Assembly (NCBI RefSeq): GCF_905220365.1
Contig: NC_061138.1
Coordinates: 2,480,001-2,544,000 of the forward strand
Source of the DNA: Vanessa cardui
Taxonomy: Eukaryota; Arthropoda; Insecta; Lepidoptera; Nymphalidae
DNA length: 64,000 nucleotides
Direction: 5' to 3'
A program made the translations under genes and the position numbers. Of this stretch, positions 10,556 through 23,280 are shown piece after piece; position 1 is the first letter of the stretch; each line of letters starts with the position of its first letter. The notes below the pieces were generated by a model. That model had not been told where the DNA came from, searched no databases, and saw only the letters and a program-made list of their open reading frames with translations.

Positions 10556-10687
10556 TGGAATAAAACTAGTTATAACGGATTTGAATCGCGTATATTAATT
10601 ATTTTTGGCATCCCGACGTTTCGAGCACTTTACAGCGTTCGTGGTCACGGGTCTACTCGTCAGTCTACCGCTATAACTAGTTTTATT
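10556..10687. repeat. Short repeat with inverted ends
   Basis: AATAAAACTAGTTATA at 10557-10572 is inverted as TATAACTAGTTTTATT at 10672-10687. The interior contains CCCGACGTTTCGAGCACTTT. The structure suggests a small MITE or an end of a larger one. It is non-coding. Confidence 0.45.
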
Positions 10688-10957
10688 TCAATGTGTAATC
10701 GCGAAAATTTAAGACAACATTAAATGGAATTGGAATGGAAGAAATTAAAAATGAAATTTGAAAACTATTACAGACTATTATGCAAGTTAAACAGTGGGAC
10801 GCGGGCTTATCGTAGCGCAATATCGTGTCGGAAAACATTTGTCGCTGCTTCCGTACCGCGTCCGCTGCACAATGGCACACGCAAAAACTTCACATCGTGA
10901 TGTACGTGGACTATCGATACATTTTTTTTTAATTTAAGAAAGCAGTAACCAACTGAC

Positions 10958-11150
10958 GACCTCCGTGGACGAGTTGTGTGTGATTTTCATGGGCACGCGC
11001 GTCACTCCGGCCGAAATCAATGTAGAAAAAGTTTTTTCTATGTTGCCTTGGGTCTAGGTGTTTGTGGCACCTTCGTTACTTCCGATTTTTAAAAACACCA
11101 GTGCTTTAGCTACTTACATTGGGATCAGAGTAATGTATGTGATGTTTTCC
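10958..11150 (+). repeat. Interspersed repeat with GACCTCCGTGG head
   Basis: The segment begins GACCTCCGTGGACGAG and ends ATGTATGTGATGTT. A second copy is inverted at 27407-28012. The head resembles a degenerate tRNA-derived Pol III region. It is non-coding. Confidence 0.5.
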
Positions 11151-11159
11151 AATACTTAT

Positions 11160-13340
11160 TTATTTATTTATAACTATAAAAAAACCCAAACTGAATACGT
11201 TTGAAAAGGAGAACTCTGCGTTTCAAACTTTCCAATTTAAAACGTTGCATTCAATACGATTGTAATCTTACTCTCTACGTGCTACAAAAGTTTGACTACA
11301 AAAGTAATACTGCATTTAAGCTTAAAAGTGTAAATTAGTTTTAAAACATTTATTAACATAAGAATTATTATCAATTTTAGTTTTGATTTTTAATTACATC
11401 TAATTGATATACCTATGTATATATTTGTCGAAGCATCAAGAGTTTCATTAGGATTTGTTTATGTTTTTATCGTATATGCATGCATGACATAGAACACAGG
11501 ATAGGCGAAAAAGTTACTTCAAAAAAGATCAATAGAAAAATATTATGAACTAGAATTATATTTTGAACATCGTTATTTCTAATAACGAGTATATGCCTTA
11601 CTCCTCGTTATATTTCAGTCAACTTCATTTTCAATCCCTCGAGGGGTTAATAAAAAAAAACCTAAAAGGTTTTAACCTTCCGAAATTCCCAGCACTCAAT
11701 CTGTCTTCAAACTAAACGTCATCAAAATTAGTTCAGCAGTTTAAACGTGAAGAGGTAACAGACATACAAATTTAACAAAATGCGTGATACACAATGATTT
11801 TAAAGTTTTATTTCTAGTATATGGAGAGCCCTCTTTGCAAATTTTTATCAGAGACGTCTACACAAAATTCTTCAATAATCGAAAAACGTTATTAAAATCA
11901 AATCACGATAATTCGACATCAAACAAGCCAAGCCCTAATACAGCCGACGCAGGGCTGCCGTAAACGGAAATTTAACGGGAATAATTACCTGGGAACATTT
12001 TACCGCGCATGCGCCAACCCGACCCGCGCATGGCATCGGGTTACGGGCTCTTAGTAAATAAAAATACTGTTTATTTCGTTTTTATCTTATTTTAAAAGTA
12101 ATAATTGCTTCGTATCATATTTTTGTTAATAACACTATGTGATATTGTGATATTGGTGTTTAATTTGCTTGGAGTGATTGAAATATGTAAGTAATTTCGA
12201 TTCTAACCTCAAAACGTGTGGAAAATATGACCGCAGCTTAAACCTAAATGGATTAATTATAATCAAAAATACATAATTACAATATTATAATATTTGATTC
12301 ATATTTTATCCCATTTTCAATTTTATATTTGTTATATACTCGTCTTTTGAATCGTAATACCAATAACACGCCTAAATAAGTTTTATTGATGTAGTCGTTG
12401 AAAATAGCGTGTTGCTCGGACTTGATTTAACCGTGATTTTACCACGGACAAATTAAATAAACACTCTAAACTCGTAAAAGCCATGTTAAATTAATTCTAG
12501 TAATTTATTGTGCGTGTTAGCAAGCCCTGTTGTAACCTGATTATTTGATATTATTAAAACATTAACAATTTCCCCTTGTCACAGATAGTATCTTGTGTTT
12601 TGTTTTAATGATTTCATTTGGATTTTCTTTTTTAATTTTTGATTTGTTTCTTTTTTTCAAATAACTAATTCCAAATTCAAATATGATGTTATTAAATCAA
12701 TAAGATATGGGTATATCTGGTTTCGGAAATCAGGATATTTTCATACTTTCGCAAAAGTTCAAATATAAAAATAAAAAATAAAAACAATGAAACATGTAAC
12801 TAGTGATAAGTGCGATTGTTTGGGTGAAGGCATGTTCTCCATCACGCCAGCATGACTGGACGAATCTTAATGAAATGAAGCATATAGGTCTGGAATAACT
12901 CAGGGTTCTTTTTATTACCAATACCAGAACATGGGTGAAGCTGTGGACCTAAACTAAAGTATGATATTGTTTTTATGTCTTAAATGTATCCTAACATTAC
13001 TGTCTCTTTGGTATTCCTTGTTGGTCCATGGCTATAGACTCCGTGGTCCTCCAAACAAAATGTTGGACTGATAAAAAGTTATTGGGTTTTCTTGTCGTCA
13101 AAGTCTCAGACAGTCAAAGTCTGGAGGTTAGAATTAGTCTGATTTGCTCCAAAAAGTACGTAAAGAAATTGTTCCTGCACCAAAAGTCTTTCAGTTCGTG
13201 TAGCTATCCCATTGTGTTATACCCATTGAAATAAAGAGTTCATCCGTCAGCACACAATGGTGCACTATGGTATGTCTTATGTAGTTGTTTCATTTCCCTA
13301 GAAATTGACTGCCCTGACTGAAATCGGTCAAGATGACCAT
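11160..13340. other. Largely unannotated, with a CpG-richer patch
   Basis: I see no coding exon. A GC-richer patch at about 11935-12050 (CCGCGCATGCGCCAACCCG) precedes a possible splice donor GTAAGT at 12187. It might be a promoter and non-coding first exon, perhaps of the sNPFR gene 11 kb downstream, but the sequence alone does not show this. Confidence 0.25.
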
Positions 13341-13347
13341 GATGACA

Positions 13348-13630
13348 TGGCTTTGTGCAAGCCCGTCTGGGTAGGTACCACCCACTCATCAGTTATTCTA
13401 CCGCCAAATAACAGTACTCAGTATTGTTGTGTTCCGGTTTGAAGGGTGACTGAGCCAGAGTAACTACAGGCACAAGGGACATAACATCTTAGTTCCCCAG
13501 GGTGGTAGCACATTGACGATGTAAGGAATAGTTAATATTTATTACAGCGTCATTGTCTATGTGTGATGATGATGATCACATACCATCAGGTGGCCCATAT
13601 GCTCGTCCGCCAACCTATACCATAAAAAAA
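13348..13630 (+). mobile_element. SINE-like repeat, family 1
   Basis: A full-length copy runs from TGGCTTTGTGCAAGCCCGTC to CCATAAAAAAAA. It shares the whole 280-bp unit with 3278-3559. Confidence 0.75.
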
Positions 13631-14289
13631 ATCCTAACTCATATTGAAAATTATTTATTAATTATTTAGTATGCTTCTTCCATTTCTTAATTATTCACTA
13701 AATATCAATAATTTGTGGATTATACTTAGTAATTAAAACTTACGATTATATGCGTCGTTTAATTTCAAATTAAAGACATTGTAGCAACAAGAATTCACTC
13801 ATAATATTTTATTTTTACCCATTGTTTACTAAAATATTTTTCATTCAATTAAAGCCTTATTAATAATCTCTAACCTACAATCGGTGCTTTGATCCAAAAT
13901 TGATAATTGTATTTGGTGGCTGAGCAATATAGAGATGAAAGTAAAAAATCGCTCTCCTGAAAAATCATAAATTTTGTCATATGAATTAATATGCAGGAGG
14001 TGTGGATTATTAATAATGTAGGTCACATTATTAATAAAATCGACACCCCTAGCTAAGCTTCTACATAATGTAGGTGAAGTTTAATTATAGTAAAAATAAT
14101 TGCTGCTTGATAGATGGTCAACGAGTTTTGGAGTCATTAATAACAGGTTAAAATTTACTGTCTGTTTGTTTTGTTTATTATAATGAATTGTTAGTTCATC
14201 CAAAGATTATGTATGTAAATGTTTAAGGTATGAAATATGAAGCTGGTTATACTAAATATCTTAAAAAATATTTGAATAATTAAATCGGT

Positions 14290-14477
14290 CAAAATCGGCC
14301 CAGTCGTTCCAGAGATTAGCCGGAACAAACAGATAGACAGACAGACAGACACACACAGACAGACAAAAATTGTAAAAATGTGATTTTGGTATATGTACCG
14401 TGTATACATATGCATTGAGCAAAAAAAGGATATTTCAATATTACAAACAGACACTCCAATTTTATTATAAGTATAGA
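14290..14477 (-). mobile_element. Helitron 5'-end fragment
   Basis: The right end reads TTTTATTATAAGTATAGA, the reverse complement of the Helitron 5' start. A GACAGACAGACAGAC run lies inside. The 3' half is missing. A (TAAG)n run follows at 14478-14495. Confidence 0.6.
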
Positions 14478-14801
14478 TTAAGTAAGTAAGTAAGTCGAGT
14501 AATATTTGTATTAAGATGTCGAAAGGTATAACAAAAACAATAATTTGTTATAGAAATGTTTCAAATAAGATAGACTCTAAGGAGGGTAAAAATAATAATA
14601 CGTCATATTTTTGGTTCTTCTCTCAGTCTTAAGTGAAAACGGCAGGACAAATATTTGATTTGTCTCTATATATGGGATAAGAACAGTTACCGTTATTAAA
14701 TATGCTCATGTCGGATAAATTATACGTAACACTGTAAATTACATGTAACAAACTCTCATTCGATCACTGTGGTTTCGTTTGCCTCCTGGGAGAGATGACG
14801 T

Positions 14802-15060
14802 GAGATGGCCCAATGCTTAAAACGCGTGCAGCTTAATCGATGATTTCGGGTTCAAACCCAGGCAAACACCACTATATGTATGAATATATTGTGGAAAACA
14901 TAATGAGGAAACCTGCATGTGTCTAATTTAATCGAAATTTTGACACATGTGCATTCCACCAATCCGTATTGGAACAGCGTGGTGGAATATGTTCCAAACC
15001 CTCTCCTTAATGGCAGATAAAGCCTTAGCCCAGCAGTGGGGAATTAACGGGCTGTTACTT
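14802..15060 (+). mobile_element. SINE family 2 with tRNA-like head
   Basis: A head with A-box-like TGAGATGGCCCAATGC and B-box-like GGGTTCAAACCCAGG is followed by the body (GAGGAAACCTGCATGTG) and a 3' part reading CAGCAGTGGGGAATT. Copies are at 20951-21236 and 29749-30140, both inverted. It is non-coding. Confidence 0.7.
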
Positions 15061-16100
15061 GCCCCCTGGGAGATGTGCGTGTTGTAAATATACATATTTT
15101 ACACATAACACAAAAACATAAATGATTAATTGATTGATTTGAATTTAAGTGAGTTTTATGAGTATAGTATCGGCTTCGCACGTGTGCAATACTGATACTA
15201 AATATACTACATAATTTATTTATTTACGACATTACATTAGACACTCCTAAAATTATCAGTATTTATTAAATATATTTTTAATAGGGACAGACAGCGGTGA
15301 GCGACTTTGTGTTGTACTATGTAGTGATTGCAAAATAACCGAAGAAAAAATATTATATTAATTTAACGTATGTATTTATTATGATTTTTAAGATATTTAT
15401 TTCTTGTAATAGTTTAACAATTGACTTAAAATTAGATTGAGGATACATATAACATAAGTCAACTATTAAAAATGCTTGTATGTACGAGATATGCATTCCT
15501 CAATCCATTTTCCAGTAATAAAAATAAATAGTTATTCATACATATATAATGGTAATAAAAATGATAAATAATTCTGATGACTAAGACTAAGTAGGATTTG
15601 ATATTAAATGTTTTAAAGGTATTTTTCTTTTTCTAAAAAAGTGTGTTAAATACGAGTAAGCGACATTGTTGACCGGGGCTGACTTATGTTTTTTGTATCT
15701 ACAATCGAAATTGATTTGCTTTCTATGGCACTGCGAAAACAAATCCAAATCAACAACGTCGTATTTAGCTGATAGTAGATATGAAAATGTGGTCGATTGT
15801 TGTTGGAAGGCCGCCAGTTGGACCGGTGAATTGAGCCATTAAAGCTATCAATGCCAAGTGAATTGACGATGGAACCGATCCTTACTTTATGATGGTCATA
15901 ATTTAGTTGAGCATTCGAATTCTTGAAGTACCTTCGAATATAATGATTAACTTTTTCTTGACTTTATAGTATTTCTGTTTTGTATTATTTTGAAAAAGGA
16001 ATGTCACTGTTCGCTCTGCTGATCGTGACGTGATTTAATATAGAACTTCAACAATAAATTATCTAACACAACGACATTCGCAAATCGGACTCGGAAGGTT
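15061..16100. other. No recognisable feature
   Basis: AT-rich intergenic sequence. I found no ORF with family motifs, RNA gene or repeat shared with the rest of the window. Confidence 0.4.
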
Positions 16101-16104
16101 TTTC

Positions 16105-16255
16105 AACCGACTTCAAAAAGGAGGAGGTTATCAATTCGTCTGTATTTTTTTTTTACTTAGGAGGGCTCTAAAAATATGTTGAATACGCGAATATTTTTAT
16201 TACTTTTTGGTGCATATTCATTTGTTTTAAAATAGTGTTTTGTTTGAAGTCGGTT
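16105..16255 (+). repeat. Short foldback-type repeat with AACCGACTTCAAA ends
   Basis: AACCGACTTCAAA at 16105-16117 is inverted as TTTGAAGTCGGTT at 16243-16255, giving a 151-bp MITE-like unit. Related pieces lie at 101-205, 3025-3236 and 61055 onward. Confidence 0.6.
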
Positions 16256-16486
16256 TTTCTTTTTGATAACATTTTTATTTATATACGAGTTCGTTCAAAC
16301 AAAAAAACTCCATCTTAATGATATTCTTATTAGTAACATTAATTGTTATTGTTTATTTCACTTTATTTTACTTACATAATATGTGCGAAAGTGGGAAAAT
16401 GGTTCTGTAATTTGTCAAATTAGACATAAATTGTAGGTTGGAATAGCACTAAAATAGCTTTTTATACATAGCAAATCCTCCCCCCT

Positions 16487-18926
16487 ACGGAACCTCATCA
16501 TCATCATCATCATCAACAGCCTATTTTTGTCCACTGTTGGACATAGGCCTCTCCCAGTGCACGCCACTGTGGTCTTTCTCCGGCTACTCGCATCCAGCTC
16601 CTGCCTGCCGCCTTGCGTATATCGTCACTCCACCGTGCCTGAGGACGTCCTACACTACGTTTGCCGAGACGCGGTCTCCACTCTAGAACACGTTTTCCCC
16701 AACGGTTGTCGGTTCTACGACAAATATGACCAGCCCACTGCCACTTCAGCTTACTAATCCGGTGGGCTATGTCGATGAATTTGGTTCTTTGACGGATCAC
16801 CTCATTTCTGATGGGATCCCTCAAAGAAACGCCGAGCATAGCCCTTTCCATAGCACGCTGAGCGACTTTAAGCTGGTGGACCAGCCTTGTCGTGAGTGTC
16901 CACGTTTCGGCTCCGTATGTCATGACGGGTAGGACGCACTGATTAAAGACTTTCGTCTTAAGGAACTGTGGGATCGACGATGTTAGGATTCGACGTAACT
17001 TCCCAAACGCTGCCCAACCCAGCTGAATTCTTCTATTCACCTCGTCCTCAAGGTTGTTTCTACCTAATCGTCAGAGTCTGCCCGAGGTAGACATATTTTT
17101 GAACAACTTCGAGAACGGTACCGTGTATCGTAGTCGGTTCCGGTAGAACATGTTCATTGAACATGACCTTGGTTTTATCCAAGTTCATCCGTAGGCCGAT
17201 ACGCATAGAAGAATCAGCCAGCTCGTTCAGCATTTGTTGTAGGTCCTGCAGCGTTTCTGCCACGATGACGATGTCGTCTGCGAATCTCAAGTGAGAGATG
17301 TATTCGCCATTGATGTTAATGCCACGTCCTTTCCAGTTCAGCGTCTTGAACATATCCTCCATTGCATTAGTGAACAATTTGGGGGAAATAACGTCCCCTT
17401 GTCTCACTCCTCGATGCAATGGTATGGGATTTGTTTGCTGATTCTGTACTCGGACGGACATGGTGGCCGCTTCGTAGATACATCTCATCACTTGGATGTA
17501 TCGCCAATCAACTTGGCAACGCTGCAGGGACTCCAGAACAGCCCAGATTTCAACCGAGTCAAAGGCTTCTCATAGTCCACGAATGCAAGACACAGGGGCC
17601 GATTATACTCATGGGACTTCTGTATAATCTGCCGCACTGTATGGATGTGGTCTATGGTGCCGTATCCGGTCCGAAACCCGGCCTGCTCCGGGGGTTGGAA
17701 TTCATCGAATCTTCGCGCAAGACGGTTCGTGATCACTCTTGAAAACAGCTTATAGACGTGGCTCAGTAGGGATATGGGACGATAGTTCTTCAGCAGGGTT
17801 TTGTCTCCCTTTTTGAAGAACAGGACGACCACACTCCTACTCCACGCCTCCGGAGTTCTCCCTTCGAAGAGGACAGAGTTAAAAAGCGTCTGAAGTTCCC
17901 TAAGTACCGGTTAATGTAGCTCTAGGATCCTCATTTTCGGGATCAGGTCGAGATGCATGCGATGCGTATAACCGGCCGTAGAAGTCCTCTACTTCCGAAA
18001 GTACTGCCGGCTTAGAAGAAACGACTTCTCCACTTGCTGTGGTCAACTTCGTCAGGTGGCTCCTTCCAAGAGATTGTACGAACACCGTAGACCCCGATTC
18101 TGCTCAATAGCTCTTTCTATTGCAAGAGTATTGGAACACCGGAGGTCGTGTCGTACGCGCCTGCTGATCTCTTGGTTTAACTGCATGCCACAATATCTCG
18201 CGCCTTCTTCCCTGAGAATTCGAACTACATTTTTGAGGTTCTGGTTTACGTCCGTTGTGGTTTCCACGGCAGCGAATCGGTTCTCCAGGATTGACTGGAA
18301 TGTTTCAAATCCCGCAATGGTTTGGAGCAGCTTTGGTCGGAGCGTGGACTTCATCAGACGGGCGCGCTCGGCCTTAAAATTGATATTCAGAGAGCCTCGG
18401 AGGAGTCGGTGATCACTACCGGTATTGAACCTATTAATTACTGAGATGTCTCTGAATATATGCCTCTTGTCCGTCATTATGAAGTCGATCTCGTTTTTCG
18501 TCATAGTGTCGGGGCTTTGCCACGTCCACTTCCTTTGCGGCTGCTTCTTGAAGAAGGAGTTCATCAAGAAGAATCCCGTTCGAGGAAGTTGACAAGCATT
18601 TGCCCCCTATGATTCCTGCTTCCAAATCCATGGGGTCCTACTACAGATTCGCTGCAGTTCTGTACTCCCACTTTAGCGTTGAAGTCCCCCATGACAACGT
18701 TGTAGTGGGTTTTCGTGGTGAAGTGGAGGGCCCTCGATATGTCATCGAATAATTCTTCCACTTCATCGTCCGAGTGTGTCGAGGTCGGTGCGTACGCTTG
18801 CACCACCTTGAGGCTGTACCTCTCGGTGAGCTTTATAATGAGGTACGCTACCCTGTTCGACACACTGGAGATTTCCACCACGTTGTCACCTAGGGACTTA
18901 TTTACCAGAAACCCAACGGAACCTCA
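16487..18926 (-). mobile_element. RTE-type LINE, 5' truncated, with 11-bp TSD
   Basis: Minus-strand pieces give an endonuclease (MGDFNAKVG) and SDHR motif, a reverse transcriptase with HRGVRQGDVISPKLF and FADD, and a C-terminal GKRSVGRPQARW region. These belong to the RTE clade. The 3' end is a short (ATG)n tract, typical of RTE tails. The duplicated 11-mer ACGGAACCTCA flanks the element at 16487-16497 and 18916-18926 and is a target-site duplication. The reading frame is broken by several frameshifts and stops, and the endonuclease N-terminus is missing. Confidence 0.85.
16513..18881 (-). pseudogene. Broken RTE endonuclease-reverse transcriptase ORF
   Basis: The ORF survives as frame blocks 18881-18564 (endonuclease), 18567-18052 (endonuclease end and linker), 17832-17488 (RT start, KNYRPISLLSH), 17491-17060 (RT core with HLRFADDIVIV) and 17040-16513 (C-terminal region to the stop). 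At least four frame breaks separate them, so no functional protein can be made. Confidence 0.8.
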
Positions 18927-19437
18927 GGGAATAAAATAAAATAAATATTACGAGTGAAGTGTAAATTTCTTACAAAGATTTTTTGATGAGGAATTCCATT
19001 ATAAGTTGCTGTGTATTAATTAACATCTTTAAATGTGCTATCCGTAATTATGACGTCATTATAAAAGTCTGATACTTCTTTTAAAATAATATTTAAAAGT
19101 TTGTTTGTTCGGGTGGAATCTTGCTATTCAATTTTGAAACAGAAATCTTCAACTGATCGAGCTGTTTTTGTTTCGTTAAGTGTATGATAAGTGTTCTTTG
19201 TTATCATAAAAATAAATTATTATCAAATCAAATCAGCGCTTGCTGTATGCATTTTAAATTACTAAACGATTATATATATTTTCCTCGTATTATATTTAAA
19301 CTGATCAATACATAAAATTCAATTATAAACCATTTATATTACACATATAGGGACTGGCAAATACCCCCAGATGGGAGTAACTTTTAACCCTGGTGTGTCA
19401 TCATAGAATTGGCACTCTAAAAACATTAACTGATTCT
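18927..19437. other. No recognisable feature
   Basis: AT-rich sequence following the RTE insertion. I see no coding or RNA signal. Confidence 0.4.
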
Positions 19438-19590
19438 TACATCGCCCATGTGCCACCAATATTGGGATATAAGATGGTGTCTTGTGCCTGTAGTTACACT
19501 GGCTCAGTCAAGATTTCATTCAGAAGCAAACAGTGTTAAGCTGTTTGGCGATAAAATATCTGATCAATGGTTTGGACCAATCCATATGAG
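19438..19590 (-). mobile_element. Old, decayed SINE family 1 copy
   Basis: The reverse complement retains GAGCCAGTGTAACTACAGGC and neighbouring SINE sequence, with many substitutions. The ends are lost. Confidence 0.5.
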
Positions 19591-19599
19591 CTTGCATAA

Positions 19600-20945
19600 A
19601 GTTTTATCACCAAGTGACAAGTTTCAAGTATCAAGTGTAGTCCAGGACTTATATTTATTAAATAAATACTAGTTTTTACGTACGTAATTTACATCATATC
19701 ATTGTAGTTGGTAGTGTAAAAAATTAAGATACAACTTGGTGAAATCAGCACTCTTAAGGAGCAACCTTTGCCCAGCGCTGGAGTTTTTACCGTATGTTAC
19801 TGAAGTGCTACTAAGGTAAGATGGTAGGCTACCTTTATAAAGTTACAAATAACTTAATAAAAGGATATCCTTACAATGTCGAAGCTATATTTAGAGCTCG
19901 GCTAAGTGTGACGCAAGTTCATAGTGGAAAACGTGCTTGCGAGTATATTGATAACACTTCTGCTTCACGTTTTAATAAAGTATTATATAGGAACGCACCA
20001 AGCACATGCTCATAACTTTACAATATTTATAGCCTTTTGTAAGACCTGCTAAATTAAATGTCAAAGAGTTCATTCAGGTCATACTAAACAATATGCCATC
20101 GCATTCCATTTTACGTGCATTATTTAGAATTTAAAAAGAAGGTTTTAATGAATGAAAAAACTTCATGCTCTATTATTATTCGCATAATACAAGACTATTG
20201 TATGACGATTCTATGTTAATTAATGACCTTTTACAAGATTAGTATTTTTTTCTACAAAACCAACAAAAAGACTTACATATAATAATCATACATATTATTT
20301 ATACGAAATATTACAAACGGCGAATATGTTCTTAAGTATAAAATCGCGTTAATAAATCCTGGCCATTAAAAAATAAATTTATGCAAGACGCGCAAATATT
20401 CGTCTTTAATTAAAAAATATATCTGAATGTCTTTTACAACTGGCACAAATGCAAATAAAAAATAAATTAAAAAAGTTTGGCTGTCACAAAATAATTTAAA
20501 AAATGGACGCCCGCCAGATGAACGTGATCTAATTTGATATATTGAATGAATTTATAATTAAAGATAGCCGGTGAATGAATACAGAATAAAAAAAAAATCG
20601 TTAATAATTTAATGTTTTTTTTTTTTTATTTTTAATAATCTACGTAATTCATAGTCGCGTCATGCATTCATAAGAGAGCGGCATAAGAGAGTGTCATGCC
20701 GTTTGCCGTCCAAGCATACGAGTCTTTACCGTTTAGAGGTTTTACCCCAAGGCGCGTCAACAGATGTTTCACTTGAAAATTTTAATACGTCTTTTTGCAT
20801 TCAAATGCAATGCAATGCAATTTGGAATTCGATAAAGAATTCCACTACAGTTTGTTACTGGTTCTTGCGCGGTCATGATTTATACTAAAAAAAAATCGAT
20901 CAATATAAAAAAATAGATAATAAAGATATATAAAGATAATAAAGA
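19600..20945. other. No recognisable feature
   Basis: AT-rich sequence with long A and T runs. Small ORFs here carry no family motif. Confidence 0.4.
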
Positions 20946-20950
20946 TTTTA

Positions 20951-21236
20951 AAGTAAAAAGTAAAGTAAAGTAACAGCCTGTACATTTCCCACTGCTGAGA
21001 CAAGGCCTCCTCTTCCACTAAGGAGAGGGTTTGGAACATATTCCACCACGCTGTTCCAATGCGGGTTGGTGAAATGCACATGTGGCAGAATTTCGATGAA
21101 ATTAGACACATGCAGGTTTTCTCACCATGTTTTCCTTCACCGCCGAGCACGAGATGAATTATAAACACAAATTAAGCACATATATATAGTGGTGCTTGTC
21201 TGGGTTTGATCTCGCTATCATCGGTTTAGATGGCCA
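20951..21236 (-). mobile_element. SINE family 2, inverted copy
   Basis: It begins AAGTAAAGTAACAGCCTGTA (3' end of the SINE on the minus strand) and ends in the tRNA-like head. A short TATATA run lies between head and body, the position of a large expansion in the copy at 29749. Confidence 0.7.
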
Positions 21237-21239
21237 TAG

Positions 21240-21940
21240 CAGCTCTATAAAAATTTTAACATTTTTTTAATTTATTTATGAATGAAGTATAAAGTGCGAG
21301 TACATAAAAATATGTTTTGATCCTTCTACACGGAAAATAATTCGTAATTCAATTCTGGTAATAAGGGCTGACAACATTTTTATATTTATAAGTTGGGCAA
21401 CATTTTCTCTAGCAACTTTTGTTCTTTGTTCGATGATTTATGTCTTTCGGTAACGTAAATCAACTGCGAATGATGCCTTAGCGCCGTCTCATGAAATTTA
21501 TATAAGTCAAAACCAGTACAATGGGATAACTGAAACAGGCTTTAGCTAAAGCCATAATTTCTTAAAAAATATTCTTTACTTCCCTTTTAAATTTGGAAGT
21601 GATTTCATTTATTTTTTTTCCCGCCACATTTTGTCATCGTAAAATTTAGAACAAAATAAATTAGTAAGGATATATTTAGGAAAAATGTTTTTTTTTTCTT
21701 TTTAATTTTAAAACAATTTTGTCTCGGTTTTGATGTCAATTGAACATTTTTAAATAATAGATAAAATTAGATGGCGCTATTTTTGTTTTTCCTTTATCAG
21801 GATAAATTATGGCTTATTTCAATTAAAAATAGGGGAGCATTAATCTATTTTATAACAGCAAACACAGTATTGAAACATAAAACATAATGTACGATACATT
21901 GCATGGCTGCGATTATCACTATTAGATGGTATATTTATTT
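21240..21940. other. No recognisable feature
   Basis: AT-rich and non-coding as far as can be seen. Confidence 0.35.
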
Positions 21941-21945
21941 CTTAA

Positions 21946-22200
21946 TTGATGTTTATCAAGTTTGTTTGGAGTAGTGGTGCAAAAAGCTTCATCAAAAGTA
22001 TAACACCTCGCCTCATTGCCTCCACTGGTGACAGGAGGGCTGGTTCGTTTTTTGCCCAGAGGATCGGAATTGCGATTCAACGGGGAAATGCTGCTAGCAT
22101 TCTTGCCACCATTCCACGCGGTCAAGATTTATACAGTAACTAGTTTTATTTCATATTTGTATATATTTAAGCATTTAATGTTATTTATTCTTATATTGAT
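21946..22200 (+). mobile_element. LINE 3'-end fragment (family B), C-terminal coding relic
   Basis: The peptide TGDRRAGSFFAQRIGIAIQR and the 3' UTR ACTAGTTTTATTTCATATTT recur inverted at 42672-43200, where more of the ORF is kept. It is the C-terminal end of a non-LTR retrotransposon protein, severely 5'-truncated. Confidence 0.6.
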
Positions 22201-22513
22201 AAACTTGGTTTTGCATTCGTGTTATTATCAAGTAAGCAGAATAGTTGTAAGGATTGGTTTGTTTTTTTTTTTTTAGAAAGAAGTTTTAAAATTATCCACG
22301 TTTTAATATTTGTATAATTACTAAAAAATGGTGTTTCTAAATGCCTCAGTAGGACAGAGGTTCCTTACGAGGAGAAGTTTTGGAACTTACACTGTTCACT
22401 AAACTATCTAAACTGTTACAATGCGGTATATACCTTCAGCTGATTCAACAGACACTCATTAGCCTGCTACGTCAGAATATGTATCATCATTGAGCATAAG
22501 ATAAATTTAATTC

Positions 22514-22790
22514 GGTGGTAGGGCTTTGTGCAAGCCCGTCTGGGTAGGTACCACCCAATGATCAGTTATTCTACCGCCAAATGACAGTACTCAGTATTGT
22601 TGTGTTCCGGCTTGAAGGGCGAGTGAGCCAGTGTAACTACAGGCACAAGGGCCATAACATCTTAGTTCCCAAGGTTGGTGGTACATTGACGATGTAAGGA
22701 ATAGTTAATATTTCTTACAGCTTCATTTTCTATGGGCGATGGTGACCACTTATCATCAGGTGGCTCATAGGTCCGCTAACCTATACCATA
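22514..22790 (+). mobile_element. SINE-like repeat, family 1
   Basis: A complete copy from GGTGGTAGGGCTTTGTGC to CTATACCATA, slightly diverged at the tail. It lies about 0.5 kb upstream of the sNPFR coding exon. Confidence 0.7.
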
Positions 22791-23174
22791 ATTCTTTTTT
22801 ATTTAAGATAAAGTGTTCATTTAGTTTATGTTATTTATATCGATCAATGCTTTATCAGGTGTTGCATTCCAGTCCAGTTTAAAAAGTTATTTTTAATTAA
22901 GGAAGCGAACGAAATTCATTTCAAATCCAATGAAAATTTTCATGTATTAGCAAATGAAAGGAAGCAAATCCAAGCTCTCGTTGACGAAATTTTAGTAATG
23001 TAAAATCGAGTCACGTTTTTAATATTAAGAAGTATTATGAGTTAGACATTGTAATGCAATAAGGCAGTGTATACAGGTGTGTCTTTTGTTTCTTGGTTCC
23101 TTTGAGTGTTTGTTAATTATTAGAAGAAAAAATGTTTCTTTTTTTGTTTCAATAAAACAGAATTCTTTTAAATT

Positions 23175-23191
23175 GTATTATTTTGTTACAG
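23175..23191 (+). promoter_or_regulatory. Candidate 3' splice acceptor before the sNPFR coding exon
   Basis: A pyrimidine-rich run TATTATTTTGTTACAG ends with AG at 23190-23191. Exon sequence from 23192 would give about 89 nt of 5' UTR before the ATG at 23281. The 5' UTR would then come partly from an upstream exon not identified here. Confidence 0.5.
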
Positions 23192-23280
23192 GTCAGACGT
23201 TTAATCTCAGCGGCGCTCGTAAAGCTGACAGCGAAGGAAATACTATCATCTATTACAGGAAAATATACCCGCTTAAAACG

